This document shows positions 45,990 through 57,600 of a stretch of DNA of 64,000 nt, piece by piece. Both the position numbers and the translations under genes were made by a program. The stretch lies in the NCBI GenBank assembly GCA_015680685.1, contig MNCI01002736.1, positions 340,611 through 404,610 of the forward strand, written 5' to 3'. The notes under the pieces were generated by a model. The model saw only the letters and a list, made by a program, of their open reading frames with translations. It searched no databases and was not told where the DNA came from. The stretch comes from Gnetum montanum. Taxonomy: Eukaryota > Streptophyta > Gnetopsida > Gnetales > Gnetaceae. Within the stretch, counting starts at the first letter, position 1. Every line of letters begins with the position of its first letter.

Positions 45990-46420
45990 TACTTGACTTA
46001 TGTAAAGGTTTAAAAATCCATGATACATTCCTTTACTTTGAAGTTATCTATTATCTTAGGGTGCCAAGGTAACTTGTTTACTTATACGACCCTATGCATG
46101 CTTCATTTGTCACACTTATCAACTTAACTTCATATGTACTAATAACATGACTAAGTGTGAAGGCCTTATCCATGATCTTATCTTAGCAATATGATGCAAG
46201 ATCAGAACTCTTGTAGTCCATGGTGATTTTAGTATTTATGATTGCAAAGCTAGGCATTTATCCCTTATGTTTATCTAGTTTATAAACTCATCACTTGAAT
46301 CTTGCACACTAGTTCATGTTCCTTAGTTTAAAAACATGTTTGCTAATTCTCTAGCTACCTGTGATATTGTTTCTTATCCACCTAATTTTGTAAAATCTAA
46401 ATCATCTTAGAAATGGTATA
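45990..46420 (+). pseudogene. Ty3 RNase H remnant (Tat-like)
   Basis: Frames give TNNMTKCEGLIHDLILAI and then KIRTLVVHGDFSI, which match the RNase H segment TNN.AEYEAL..GL..A..M.I..L.V.GDS of Tat-type Ty3 elements. Further on, VHVP and FKNMFANSLATCDIVSYP resembles the text that follows RNase H (R..N..ADALA). It probably belongs to the same element as 44282-45600 after an internal loss of protease and RT. Confidence 0.6.
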
Positions 46421-47555
46421 ATTATATTACCATTGAGGATGAATTACCTATCTGTATTATTCAAATTTTATAACTTAAACAAGATCATTAATTTGATAAT
46501 ATTCTTCATATTTGCTTACCAATTAACCTCAAGGACATATTTTTCTTGCTCAAAATAAACCCATATGTAATTGTACTAAACATTTTTACATTGTTAACCC
46601 TAATATCCTTTGTTATATCTTTGTAAATGGTATGATCCTATCTTTTTTTTTAATTATTTCAATGCCAAATTTATCCTTAAGAAAGTTCACTTAATTTGTT
46701 GTGCAAGTTACTTGGAATCTTGATCTTTAATATCTCGTATAATCAAACTAGACTATTAATGGCCTACTACATTTAAGGATGCTTATAACTTAGTAAAATT
46801 CTAAGATATATATGAATCATAATTCTTGCTCATCTATGCTCCATCAAATGATCTTAGTACAAATGTTTTTGGTTACAACCAAAAATGAATTTGCAAATCC
46901 AAAAATCTCACACACTCAAATAATCAAAAGAAATCTTATTGATTTTCTCCACTGCACATCCAATTCATCAATTGGATGAAAATATATACATTATTGTTTA
47001 ATACACAAAGAACAAAGTAAAATGGATCCATATCCCCACTATTTATGGATCTCAACTAATTTTAGAGTAGTTTACTTTGACCTACCAAATAATTTTAGTA
47101 CATAGGTATACCAATGTACATATTATTTAATGTAAATCCATAATAACTAACAATCTTAAATATATGGATATACCCACATCTTATTTTTAGCAAGAAATTC
47201 TAATAATTTCCTCTTGATGGTAAGTCCATTTGATTTAACCATCACTAAAGATCCATTAAACTTAGTTGGGACAAGCCCTCAACCTAGATTTATTTGTCCA
47301 AGCATAAGGAAAAATAGATTTTGATAAGAAGTGCCCAATACTACAACTAAAATTAATTCTTTCTATGCAAAAAAGAAAAAATAAATAAAGAAAAAAGCAC
47401 ATTAATTTCATCTCTTGACTAATGCATCTCTTCACTAGCTATACGTGCACATATTCTCATCACCAAGATTTCTAATCACTAAGGGTTCTTATCACCAAGT
47501 GGTAGTTTAAATTTCACTTTAGTTAGAAGTATTTGATATTTCTACTAGAGCTTCT
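46421..47555. other. no clear gene; possible minus-strand LTR sequence
   Basis: AT-rich. Near 47036-47050 the minus strand has CCATAAATAGTGGGG, which looks like an LTR TATA region, but no second copy is found. Confidence 0.3.
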
Positions 47556-48300
47556 TCATCTTCAGCATCTTCAAAATCTATGAAGGAATTGAATTTCTTG
47601 ATTTTTCCATTCAGCACATCTTGGGCTCAAAACTTGTAATTAATTTAGAAATAATCTAGTTTCTTACAATAGAAATAAGGCTTCCTAAATTGTTTTGAAT
47701 TTGATCCTTTGCTTGTAGATACCAAGACATGATCTCCAAAAGTTTCCATTTCAAGAAAATTTTTACTCTCTTCCATTGAGGTAGAAATTACCTTTGAAGA
47801 TGAACATTTTTAATTTTAAGAGTGAAAACTATATTTGCAAGGGGAGTTGACAAACTATTTAATAACTGTACTTGGCATCATCATCACTAATTGCAACATT
47901 GATTCCAACTAATTGGACATGAATGTAATTAAGTTTATTTATGTTTATTACAATATTGTCACCTTCATCTATTGTTAAGTTGAATATTTTTTCCTTTAAA
48001 GATATTCCAATGAAAGGAATTTTTGAACTAAAAAAAGAATTTAAAGTATCCTATACCTCCTTGGATGTAGCTTTTAGCTTGATTAAATGCAAATAATAAT
48101 TAGCAAGAGAAAGCCTAATAAATGAGATTACCACTTCATCTTTAGCTTTCCACTTGATTGTTTTATTTGTATTTTGTGATTCTTGGATTATGCTTAAAAC
48201 ATAACCCTATAAACCATCCCTAATTAAAATAAATATCATTTTTTTGCCATGTGTGGAAATCTTGGCCTTCAAACTTCTCAATCTTTACATATCCCAATTT
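47556..48300 (-). pseudogene. Ty1/copia gag remnant
   Basis: Minus-strand frames give KIEKFEGQDFHTWQ near 48270, LSLANYYLHLIKLKATSKEV, KIPFIGISLKEKIFNLTIDE and INKLNYIHVQLVGI, then SKNFLEMETFGDHVLV and PYFYCKKLDYF, a decayed zinc knuckle. This order matches the copia gag (UBN2 type): F.G..F..W, then L...L......A...W..L, then L..KMEEG, then CY.CKK.GH. The N-terminus lies only about 30 bases from the plus-strand copia LTR at 48326, so that element probably inserted at the front of this gag. Confidence 0.7.
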
Positions 48301-48325
48301 TTAAAAAGCAATCACACATTAAAAA

Positions 48326-48979
48326 TGATGTGTATGGGTCACTCCAACATGAAGCCCATAACATATTAATATAAAAATAAATAAAAGAAGGGGAAGGAAG
48401 GCTACTTGCTAAGCCAACCAAAATTAGCCATCCACGCTGGTTGCTAAGTTAGGTAGCCAAAATTATCTGCCTATGTTGGCTGCTAAGTTAGGCAGCCCTC
48501 AACAAAAGCTGCCTGAGTTAGGTAACATAGGGCATTTCCCTTGGCTATAAATCCAAGGGAAATGACAAATGGAAGAAGGGGCAAAAGCCAATGACCAAAG
48601 AGAAAGAGAGGCCAAAGGGAGAAACAGACAAATAAGCCTTGTGAGCTTGGACTTCCAGGAATTTTTCCTAAAGGGGTGTGAGATTTCTCCTTGTTATTTC
48701 AAGAATATTTTTCTTGAGGATGTGTGTCAATTTTCTATACCTTTAGTAATTGACTAGAAAGACATTTTTGTAGTGCTACTATTTCTTAGTGGAAAAAGAT
48801 TTTTTTGGAGTTCACCCAAGGAAAGATGAACCACATGAGTCCTTGTGTTATTGGATGTTATTATTTTTCACTTTACTTCCACTGTCTACTCTATTAGTTT
48901 ATATCCTACTTTTAACACACAAATGCAAAAATACTGCATAAGCTAGTTCATGGTGTTGTGCCCTTCTTTTCCCAACAAC
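48326..48979 (+). repeat. 5' LTR of copia element
   Basis: It starts TGATGTGTATGGG and ends just before the primer site. It shares CCAACATGAAGCCCATAAC, three GCTAAGTTAGG-type words and GGCTATAAATCCAAGGGAAA with the 3' LTR. TATAAAT is at 48546-48552. The open frame at 48569-48757 lies in the transcribed part of the LTR and shows no protein similarity. Confidence 0.88.
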
Positions 48980-48991
48980 TGGTATCAGAGC
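48980..48991 (+). other. primer binding site, initiator-Met tRNA
   Basis: TGGTATCAGAGC is the exact standard plant site. Confidence 0.95.
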
Positions 48992-49076
48992 ATGAAGTTG
49001 GAAATCACAAACAACAAAACAACACTATAACTTGTGGAATGTGCAACAAAATTTGTGAGTATTTCTATGTGTTGTG

Positions 49077-49800
49077 ATGACAAACACTAGTAATAGTAGT
49101 GGAGTTAGTAGCATGGATATAAATACTAGTAGAATGGTTTATTTGAATTTTAAAAATTATCAATTATGGAAGGAGAAAATGCTCTTATCATTGGTAACAA
49201 GGCAACAACAATGGATGATGAGGATTGGCAAATGTTGGATAGGCAAGTTGTAGGGTATATTCGCCATTGGATGGATGATAATGTTTATCATCTTGTCTCC
49301 ATAGGAAAATTTGCCAAAAGCCTATGGAATAAGTTAGAGTAGATGTATGCTAGAAAGATGGGAGGAAATAAAATGTACTTGATAACAAAATTGATGAACA
49401 CTAATTACAAAGAAAGTACTCCCATATCTAACCACCTCAATTAGATGTAGGGCATTATGAATCAACTTGTAGATTTGAATATCAACTTCGACAAAGAATT
49501 ATAAGATCTAATAATTCTTGGTTACTTTCCACAAAGTTGGGAGACACTTAGAATGTTGATAAAAAACTTAGCCCCAAATTTATTTGTATCATTTAGCCAA
49601 ATTAAGAGTAATATCCTGGATGAAGAAATTAGGAGAAAGATGGTGGGCTCAACAAGTTCTAGTTCTAAGACACTAGTTATAGAAAACTGGGGGAGGAGCC
49701 AAAGCAAAGATCCACAAAAGTGTGGAAATGCTAGAAGCAAGTCCAAATCCAAAAAGAATATTGAGTGTTATCATTGTGACAAGAAGGGAACATGAAGAAG
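49077..49800 (+). pseudogene. copia gag
   Basis: The ATG at 49077 opens MTNTSNSSG and then YLNFKNYQLWKEKM, typical of TNT1-like gag. A frameshift follows near 49190. The open piece 49553-49795 reads LAPNLFVSFSQIKSNILDEE and a basic stretch before the decayed zinc knuckle CYHCDKKGT. Protease follows. Confidence 0.85.
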
Positions 49801-49899
49801 AATTACAGAAAGATAAAGTGAGAGTAGTTGCAACCAAATGAGAATGGTGGAGATCGGGCTTCAGTTATCAATCAGGAGGCTTACATCCTTAGAGATAGG

Positions 49900-50202
49900 A
49901 GTGATGTTGATACTATCAATTTGGCAACCCAGGAAACAGATTAGGTAATTGATAGTGGTGCTTCTATTTATGTGACATCTAAAATAGACTTCTTCTCATC
50001 CTACACTCAAGAAGACTATGGTGAAGTAAAAATAGGAAATGATTATTCAAGTAAAGCAATTAGCATTGGAGATGTTTGCTTGAGGACAGATATTGGTTGT
50101 AGACTAATTTTGAGAAATGTCAAACATGTTCCAGATGTTAGAATAAACTTGATATTTGTGATGAAATTGGAAAATGATGGCTATGAGAACAACTTCAAAT
50201 AA
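49900..50202 (+). pseudogene. copia protease
   Basis: Reads VIDSGASIYVTSKIDFFSSY with an intact DSGAS motif, then VKIGNDYSSKAISIGDV and LRNVKHVPDVRINLI, the standard copia protease pattern. A stop lies just before VIDSG. Confidence 0.9.
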
Positions 50203-50309
50203 GAACATTGGAAACTCTCCAAGGGTTCCTTGATGGTATCCAAAGGAAAGAAGCAGCATTCTCTACACATGACATAAGCACATGTCATTAGAGACACCAT
50301 CAATGTGGT

Positions 50310-51180
50310 CGAGAATGAAGTGAAAATGGAGCTATGGCATAAAAGGCTTGGCCACATTAGCCAAAAGGGGCTAGATATCCTAGCCAAGAAGAATATACTT
50401 TTGAACATGAAAGGAACACATTTGAAGAGCTATGTAGCTTCTTTAGTTGGAAAGTAGCATAGAGTCACCTTCAATAGCTCACTTCCACGCAAAAGCAAGC
50501 ATGTTTTAGATTTGGTGCATTTTGATATTTGTGGTCGTATGCCAACAATATCACTTGGTGGGGCATACTACTTTATTACATTTATCGATGATCACTCCAT
50601 AATGGTGTGGTAGATGTGTTCAAGAAATTCCATTCAAGTATAGAAAGAGAGATTGACAGGATGTTGAAGTATATCAAAATAAACAATGGAGGTGGATACT
50701 TGGGAGTATTCTTCAAGTGTTACAAGAGTCATGGTATCTGGCACTAGAAGACTCCTCCAAAGACTAAGCTAAATGGTCTAGCTAAAAGGATGACCTAGAC
50801 TATTTTGAAAAGGTCTAAGAGCATGTTGTCACTTGCAAAGTTACCCTAAACCTTTTAGGGAGAAGTGGTAAAGATAGCTGCTAATTTGATTAATCTTTCT
50901 CCCTCAATTCCTTTAGATGGAGATATTCTAGAGAGAGTATGACATAATAAAGATGTATCCTATGATCATCTAAAAGTGTTCAGTTGTAGAGCATTTGTGC
51001 ACAATCCAAAGGATGAGAGATCCAAGCTAGATGGAAAAACCAGGGAATGCATCTTTCTAGGATATTGTAATGATGAGTTTGGCTATAGAATATTTGATCT
51101 TGTTACAAAGAAAATAGTCAGAAGTCAAGATATTATATTCTTTAAAGATTAGTTTATCAGAGACATTAACAAGAAGATTC
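50310..51180 (+). pseudogene. copia integrase
   Basis: Pre-integrase text ELWHKRLGHISQKGLDILAK and then LDLVHFDICGRMPTISLGG with YFITFIDDHS start the core. Later DHLKVFSCRAFVHNPKDERS, LDGKTRECIFLGYCND and FGYRIFD are the C-terminal integrase region of copia. Frameshifts and stops around 50440-50940 break the catalytic core. Confidence 0.88.
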
Positions 51181-51299
51181 AGAAACCAGAGCAAAGTGAT
51201 AAGGTTAGTCACAATTCTATCCTTTCATCTAAATCATAGAATGAAGGTGAAAATGAGTAAGAAGTTAATCAAGCTCCCACAGATGATGGTCAACAACAA

Positions 51300-52100
51300 A
51301 GTTAAGATGCAATTGAAGTACCATTGAGGAGATCAACAAGAAGTCGCTAGCCTTCTAGAAAGTATCCTCCTAATGAGTATGTGGTGTTGATTGAAGGGGG
51401 AGAACTCAAAAGTTATGATGAGGCTATGGCAAATAAATATGAGTGGATCAAAGCCATGAAATTAGAAATGTATTCATTGAAGAAAAATGATACATATGAG
51501 TTGGTGGAATTAGAAAAAGGAAGGAAAGCATTGAATAACAAGTGGATCTATTAGCTAAGTGTTGACGGAGATGAAATAAGGTATATGGTGAGGTTGGTTC
51601 TGAAAGGCTTTAATCAAAAGCAAGGAATTGAATTTGAAGAAATATTGGCATCATTGGTGAAGATGACATCCATAAAAATGATTTTGAGTTTAGTTGCGAG
51701 TCTAAACTTGGAGGTTAAAAAAATGGATGTGAAGACTACCTTTCTCCATGGTGATTTAGAGAAAGAGATCTATATGAAGCAACTGAATGAGTTCAAAGTC
51801 AAAGAAAAAGAAAACATGGTGTGTAAACTAAAGATGAGTCTATATGAATTAAAATAAGCACCTCAGCTATGGTATAGGACGTTTTAAGTCTTTCATGATA
51901 GAGCATGACTATAATAAGACTACTCGAGATCATTGTGTGTTTGTGAGGAAATTTGTAGATGGAAACTTACTTATCCTCTTACTTTATGTAGATGATATGT
52001 TGATTGTTGACAAGAATGTTCATAAGATCAACAATTTAAAGAGGGATCTTAGCAAATTTTTTTCTATGAAAGATTTGGGTCTAGCTAAGTAGATCCTTGG
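51300..52100 (+). pseudogene. copia reverse transcriptase
   Basis: RRSTRSR and YDEAMANKYEWIKAMKLEM precede RT. Then VRLVLKGFNQKQGIEFEEI, LEVKKMDVKTTFLHGDLEKE and IYMKQLNEF follow in one open piece (51585-51857). A second open piece (51895-52092) has ILLLYVDDMLIV with the catalytic YVDD intact. A stop and a frameshift lie between them. Confidence 0.92.
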
Positions 52101-52914
52101 TATGAGCATTTACCGAGATAGAAGTTCTAGGAAAGTATGGTTGTCGCAACAACAATACATTGAGAAAGTGTTAGAAAGGTTCCACATGAACCAACCTAAA
52201 CTAATAACTTCACTACTTGCTAATCACTTCAAGTTGAGCAAGGAGTAGTTCCCTTCCACAGAAAAGGAGAAGGAAGAAATGAGCAAGATTCCATATGCTT
52301 CAATAGTAGTAAGTTCGATGTATGCTATGGTTTGCACAAGACTAGACATTGCTTACGTAGTTGGTGTTGTGAGTAGATTTATCTTCAATCCAGGAGGAGA
52401 GAATTGGGCTATAGTTAAATGGATTCTGAAGTACCTTTAAGAAACTTCCAAACTCTCACTTTCTTTTGGAAGTGGAAAGCTTGAAATAGAGGGCTATTCT
52501 AATGCTGATATGGCTAAAGATGTAGACTCAGAAAATCCATCTTGGGTTATTTGATAACCTTTGTAGGGGGAGCTATGTCTTGGAAATTAAAGTTGCCAAA
52601 ATGTGTTGCACTTTCAAGAATAGAAGAAGAGTTCATTGCAACTATTGAAGCTTGGGTGTAAGCAAGGTAAGTATAACTTATACTGTGATAGTCAAAGCAC
52701 TATACATCTCAGTAAAAATTCTTCTTTTCATTCAAGGTTAAAGAATATTGATGTGAGGTATCATTGGATATGGGATGTATTAAATTCCAAGAAATTGGAA
52801 GTGGAGAGGATTCACACAAGTGAAAATGGTTTGGATATGTTGGCAAAAATCATGTCCAAGAACAAGATTGAGTTCTATCAAGAAATTACTGGAATGGCTA
52901 AGCCCTTCATGTAG
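52100..52914 (+). pseudogene. copia RT end and RNase H
   Basis: Reads ILGMSIYRDRSSRKVWLSQQ, YIEKVLERF, then MYAMVCTRLDIAYVVGVVSR and the last open piece (52636-52914) YNLYCDSQSTIHLSKNSSFH, KNIDVRYHWI. These are the standard C-terminal copia domains; the reading frame ends at 52914, twelve bases before the 3' LTR. Confidence 0.9.
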
Positions 52915-52926
52915 TTAGGAGGGGGA
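52914..52926 (+). other. polypurine tract
   Basis: GTTAGGAGGGGGA precedes the LTR start TGTTGATGTG. Confidence 0.85.
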
Positions 52927-53558
52927 TGTTGATGTGTGTGGGTCTAGCCAACATGAAGCCCATAACACATAAATATATAAATAACTAAAAGGATGGGAAG
53001 GAACACTACCTACTAAGCCAACCAAATTTAACCACAAAATTAGTTGCCCAAGTTGGCTACGAGGTTAGGTAGCCAAAATTAGCTACCTAGGTTGGTTGCT
53101 AAGTTAGATAGCCCTCAATAAAGGTTGCCTAAGTTAGGTAGCATAGGGCATTTTCCTTGGCTATAAATCCAAGGGAAATGGCAAATTGAATAAGGGGTAG
53201 AAGAGAAGCTAATGACTAAAGAGAAAGAGAGGCTAAAGGGAAAGACATACAAATAAGCCTTGTGAGCTTTGGTTTCTAGGAATTTTTCCTAAAGGGATGT
53301 GAGATTTCTCCTTGTTATTCCATGAATATTTTTCTTGAGGGTGTGTATCAATTTTATATACCTCTAGTAATTAATTAGAAAGACATTTTTTTATTCCTAC
53401 TATTTATTAGTGAAAGAAGATTTTTTAGAAGTTCGTCCAAGGAAGGGTGAACCACATGAGTCCTTGTGTCATTGGATGTTATTATTTTGTACTTTACTTC
53501 TACTATCTACTCTATTAGTTTATATCATACTTTTAACACACAAGTGGAAAAATAATGT
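52927..53558 (+). repeat. 3' LTR of copia, truncated by insertion
   Basis: It starts TGTTGATGTG and follows the 5' LTR to the point matching about 48933 (AAAAATACTG), then stops. The missing end is about 45 bases. Confidence 0.88.
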
Positions 53559-54507
53559 TGATGAGTGGTGAGGTACCCCTACACCCAACCATACGAAGTA
53601 CAAAGCGTTCACTTGCGATTCGGTTGAATTTCATGGACTTTATTGTTTTCGGTGCACTAGCCCTTTAGGAGGTGAATATAGCCTTAAGGTCAATCATTGT
53701 TTTTCCAATTACACTTGTGACATTCGTTGGTATGGTTAACTGTATTGAGGTAGTCAATTTTTATTATTTTTCATGTTTTATAGTTGGGTGCTTGAATTAT
53801 TGATAAAAAGGGATTTGATTAACTAATCTAAAGTAACTAATTAACTAATCATTTAACTAATCCTAACATAATTATTCATTCCCACTTTTTGTACATGTCC
53901 TGAACCCACATATCCACTACTGGGTGACCAAGCACTACGTTACTAGGCATACCAAGTGATAACACTATTGGGATTACCAAACAAATATGTGTTATGCTCA
54001 AAGCAGTTGTACTTATGCATTTAATCTATCTAGCTTAATTACTTCATTAACTCAATTTTTTGAAAATATTTGTGAAATAATTGAGAATAATTAACAAATA
54101 ACTAAAAACATTGAATTCATAAATGAAATAGCTAATCTATCCAAAGTGCTACAAGGTTTATCAGAAAGCTCGTCTTTATTAATGCACACACTATTGTGCT
54201 CAGGTACAACAATGCTTGAATAAAGATCCATACACTCAATGATTCCTATTGCTGGCACTTGGAGGTCAAATTATAATTTTCAAATGGAAAAAATGTAAGA
54301 GCTCCATTGCAACTACAATCTACTTATGCCATAAATATGGCTGCAAGCGTATATTTATAGTCAAAAATCAAGAAAATCAACATTGCATCAACGAGGCCTT
54401 GTCGACGCATGGTAAGATGCATCGACTAGGCCTCATTAATGAGGCCTAGTTGATGAGGCTATGTTGATGAGGACTCATCAATATAGCCAACTTAACATGA
54501 CCCATCA
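53559..54507 (-). repeat. 3' LTR of the right-hand Athila-like element
   Basis: It begins TGATGAGTGGTGAGGTACC and ends TGACCCATCA. ATATTTATAGTC near 54353 is the reverse TATA box. The next bases TACCCCCAT (minus-strand ATGGGGGTA) are the polypurine tract. Confidence 0.92.
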
Positions 54508-54747
54508 TACCCCCATGACTGAATGAAAACTCATCCTTGAGTTTTGTTACAAAATTGGTAAGGTATGAGATTATTGACTGACTTTTCATCACACAAAACA
54601 AACTGACTGACTTGACAAAAAATGGAGTGTATGGATCAACACATTACAAAAAATGAAGGTGTTCAGGATACAAAATTGAACACCATGATTCAACTCTTCA
54701 AAATCAAACAATACATTCCTTGATTGTGTGAAGCTTGTTGGAGAAGA

Positions 54748-56660
54748 TTAAATAGTCCCAGGTGGTGGTGGTTCTTGAGGTTCTGAGGGACCTTCACTGG
54801 CTTCATGCACTGGTAGTGATTGAGGTGGCTGCAGTTGTCTTACTACTATTGTGACTTCAGACAGGAGGTGGAAAGCATCCAACAATGCTTTCATTTTCTC
54901 CTCCTTACTCCTAGGATCATGCATCGTCCACACAACTTCTCCAATGTGGGTTGGAATGAATACATCCCAAGGACATGGGATTGCTGGAAACAATTTCTTG
55001 ATATTGACAAACTAGGTAGTAAACTATTTGTGTTCAATGTTGAATGCTCTCATTGTGTTCTTCAGCTCCTATTAGTCATTCATTCATTTGGCTAGGTTCT
55101 CAGCAATAGATCATTTTTCTTTGAATCATCCTTTAAGAACTTCGAGTTCAGCATTAGCAGTCTCAAGCTTTTGGCTAGTTTCCTTATGGTGCATGAACTG
55201 AGCCTCATATACTAGATACAAGCTAGCCACTTTTTTTTCTAACTCTGACCACAACTATTTTGTAGTTAGCATTATTAGGTTTGCATAATGAAAATTGGCC
55301 AACTTGATGTACTCTGTCATCTTCTCAATTTGTAACTCCTTGAAGTGAATCTTTGCTTTGTTGTAGGCATTAATCCCATAAAGGATGGGCTGCCACATCT
55401 TTCTTCCTTGTTGGAGTTGCTAGAGGGCTTCATTCATTTTCACCTTTATGATCTGGATTTGTTTTTCATTCACTTTTTTTTTGCAAATTAACCTAGTCCT
55501 TGTAGTGATTTTTCACTTTCTCACATTTGAGAGCTTTGTTCTTCTAGATGGTGATCTTAATGGTAGAATTTTGATGCAACGTGTTTACTTCCTCCATTGA
55601 TAGATTATAATTTTTTGCAATCAATATCCTTAGTTTAGTGTTTACGGTGGCAAGCTACTCCTACTATTGATGAATGAATTCTTGCATTTGATCTCTTTGA
55701 GTATCAACATTTCACAAGCGATGATTTTGTGCAGTCAATGCTTCATTCTCCTAGTGCATTTGATTTAAGTCCTTTTTGATTAAGTACATTTCATCTTTTG
55801 CTATAGATTGTTTAAAGATGGCCATTAATACCTCCTCCTCAACCTTTTGAAATCATTCTTGAAGTTTTTTGATAACTTCATCTCTTAGCAATGTTGGGCT
55901 AAGGATTGCTTGTTCTGCAAGTTGGACATGAAGTTTAGCAACCTCTGCGGTCAAGTGTTGATTTTTCTCTTGGGCCATTTCTAGTTTCCCCTCCAAAAGA
56001 ATACATTTTCCCCTTGTATTTAGCAGCTTCAACTGGGTTACAGTGATGTTCTTTGGAAGATCAAATATTTTTGGAGTTGATTGCCTGATTCTTACCAGTT
56101 TCTCTAACGATTTTTCATGTTGAGCTACATCTAACTTCCATTAACTGTGCCTATAGATGTCTATACATCTTGAAGTGTAGATACATCTAGTATAGATGTC
56201 GTGAGGGCATTCAGTGCTTCAGCTACATGGTTTGCTACCACTTCTACCATTGTCTCCTACACTTGATGCTACATCACCAAGATAGTTGCCTCTTCACCTT
56301 CCTCCAACCTCACCAAGACAGTTGCCTCTTCACCTTCCTCCAACCTCACCAAGAAAGTGGTAGCATTCTCAAAGATTTTTGGAAATAGATGATGTCTTGC
56401 TAATGACACTATCACCTGTTGAGTGTTGGGATCGAACCTCAAAGGAAATTATGTGCTTTTGGTAGAGAAAATGGGACCACCTCTCTCCATCTAGCTAACT
56501 ATTCAGGTCATCTCATTAAGGTGACTCATCGTTGGCTGATACATAGATGGATCTACCCCACTCATTACTACTTTTTGCTCTTGTTCACTCAAGATCTGTT
56601 CTTGGATTTTGTGTAGATGCTCAATGGTTACATGGCCCTCTAGTGTTGTTTCCTAAGTGG
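54748..56660 (-). pseudogene. coiled-coil-rich ORF remnant downstream of pol
   Basis: In the minus-strand frames this is a long hydrophilic, Glu/Lys/Leu-rich region with heptad-like text (for example LETANAELEVLKG near 55150, EKMTEYIKLANFHYANLIML near 55280). It ends in an open, proline-rich tail (54748-54993: LQPPQSLPVHEASEGPSEPQ). A 36-bp direct repeat (from 56285 and 56321) encodes a doubled 12-residue unit with LEEGEEA. Many stops. The place between integrase and the 3' LTR is where Athila elements carry their env-like or extra ORF; function is unknown. Confidence 0.55.
56285..56356 (-). repeat. 36-bp tandem repeat inside the downstream ORF
   Basis: GTTGCCTCTTCACCTTCCTC starts at 56285 and 56321, both followed by CAACCTCACCAAGA. 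The length is a multiple of three, so the frame is kept. Confidence 0.88.
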
Positions 56661-57600
56661 GTGGTGGTGACAGTAGCTACTCTTCTTGGGTTTTCACTGG
56701 CATTTTATATTTCATGATTTCTAACCATGAGGCCAAGGAAACATGCCTAAGAGTGTCATTAGAGTAGCAAACAACACCTACCCTTTTGCAAAGTTTTCTG
56801 ATCAGGCATGGAAAGGGTAAGGTCTTTCTTCCACGTTTAATTTCTTTGAAACATTTTTTAATCTCCAAGTATAGTAGTTATGGAAGGTTAACAGGGAACT
56901 TCCTACTTAGAGCGATGCATGCTCAAGCAGAGAAGGCAGTCACCTTGCTTGGCCTCACTGTTGGATTGAGCGCACCATACTCCTTATGGTTGAACCTGTA
57001 GCATCGTTGGGTCCACTCCCTCTTAGCCTCTAGATAACCTTTTGTAGATAATTTAGCCGGTTGTGTTCCTATGTTAGGCAATCGAAGTGCCTATGCAATG
57101 GATTTTGCCAAGTAGAACACTTGAATGTCCTTGATCTTGATAACAGACCCTAGCCTTTGGCTACTCTAGAAGAGATAGGTCTCTCCCATGTACCATTTCC
57201 CATTGGACATGATGACTAGACACATGGGAGAGGTTTGTAGTTGTGTCTTAACATCCTCTGGGGCTTTGTCCAATAATGGCCTGAAGCTAATCTCTTGAAG
57301 AATCAATCTTTGAATATCTCAAGATCAAATGATGTCTAGGCAAGCTTTAGTCAAAGCGAGCTCAAGCCTTGGCACAGGTGCAAGAACTTCTCCTCTTTGT
57401 GATTATTCGGTTGGCACCTCTTCCTCTAGACTTTGTTAGACAGATTCCACTTTGGGCTCATCCTTAAGAGGTCTTGTTGCATGGGTCACCTTTGGTAGTT
57501 CTTAGCATTGTTCTTGTTAGCCCTTCTAGCTTTGGGTCATTTCTACCATGGTTGTGAGGGTTCTCCTTCATGCAGATGTTTTTGTTTGGGTGGCATTTGT
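56661..57600 (-). pseudogene. Athila-type 'putative plant transposon protein' region
   Basis: Minus-strand frames give EAKREWTQRCYRFNHKEYGA near 57000, RKFPVNLP and then the open piece 56677-56868 with KKCFKEIKRGRKTLPFPCLI and RKLCKRVGV. This resembles the plant transposon protein domain found in Athila 3' ORFs (G..IN.G..I...I......G.LFFP.LIT.LC.RAGV). The match rests on remembered pattern and is moderate. It is the N-terminal part of the downstream ORF that continues into the coiled-coil region. Confidence 0.45.

Larger units (their letters stand above)
48326..53558 (+). mobile_element. Tork/TNT1-like copia element, 3' LTR cut
   Basis: Plus-strand Ty1/copia element: 5' LTR, iMet primer site, gag, protease, integrase, RT, RNase H, polypurine tract and a 3' LTR that stops at 53558 where a minus-strand Ty3 LTR begins. 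The domain order protease-integrase-RT is diagnostic of copia. Several stops and shifts occur. The rest of the 3' LTR should lie beyond the right edge of the window, after the nested element. Confidence 0.9.

Noticed and set aside
48569-48757. 62-codon open frame, plus strand
   Set aside because: Lies wholly within the copia LTR and is disrupted in the matching 3' LTR.
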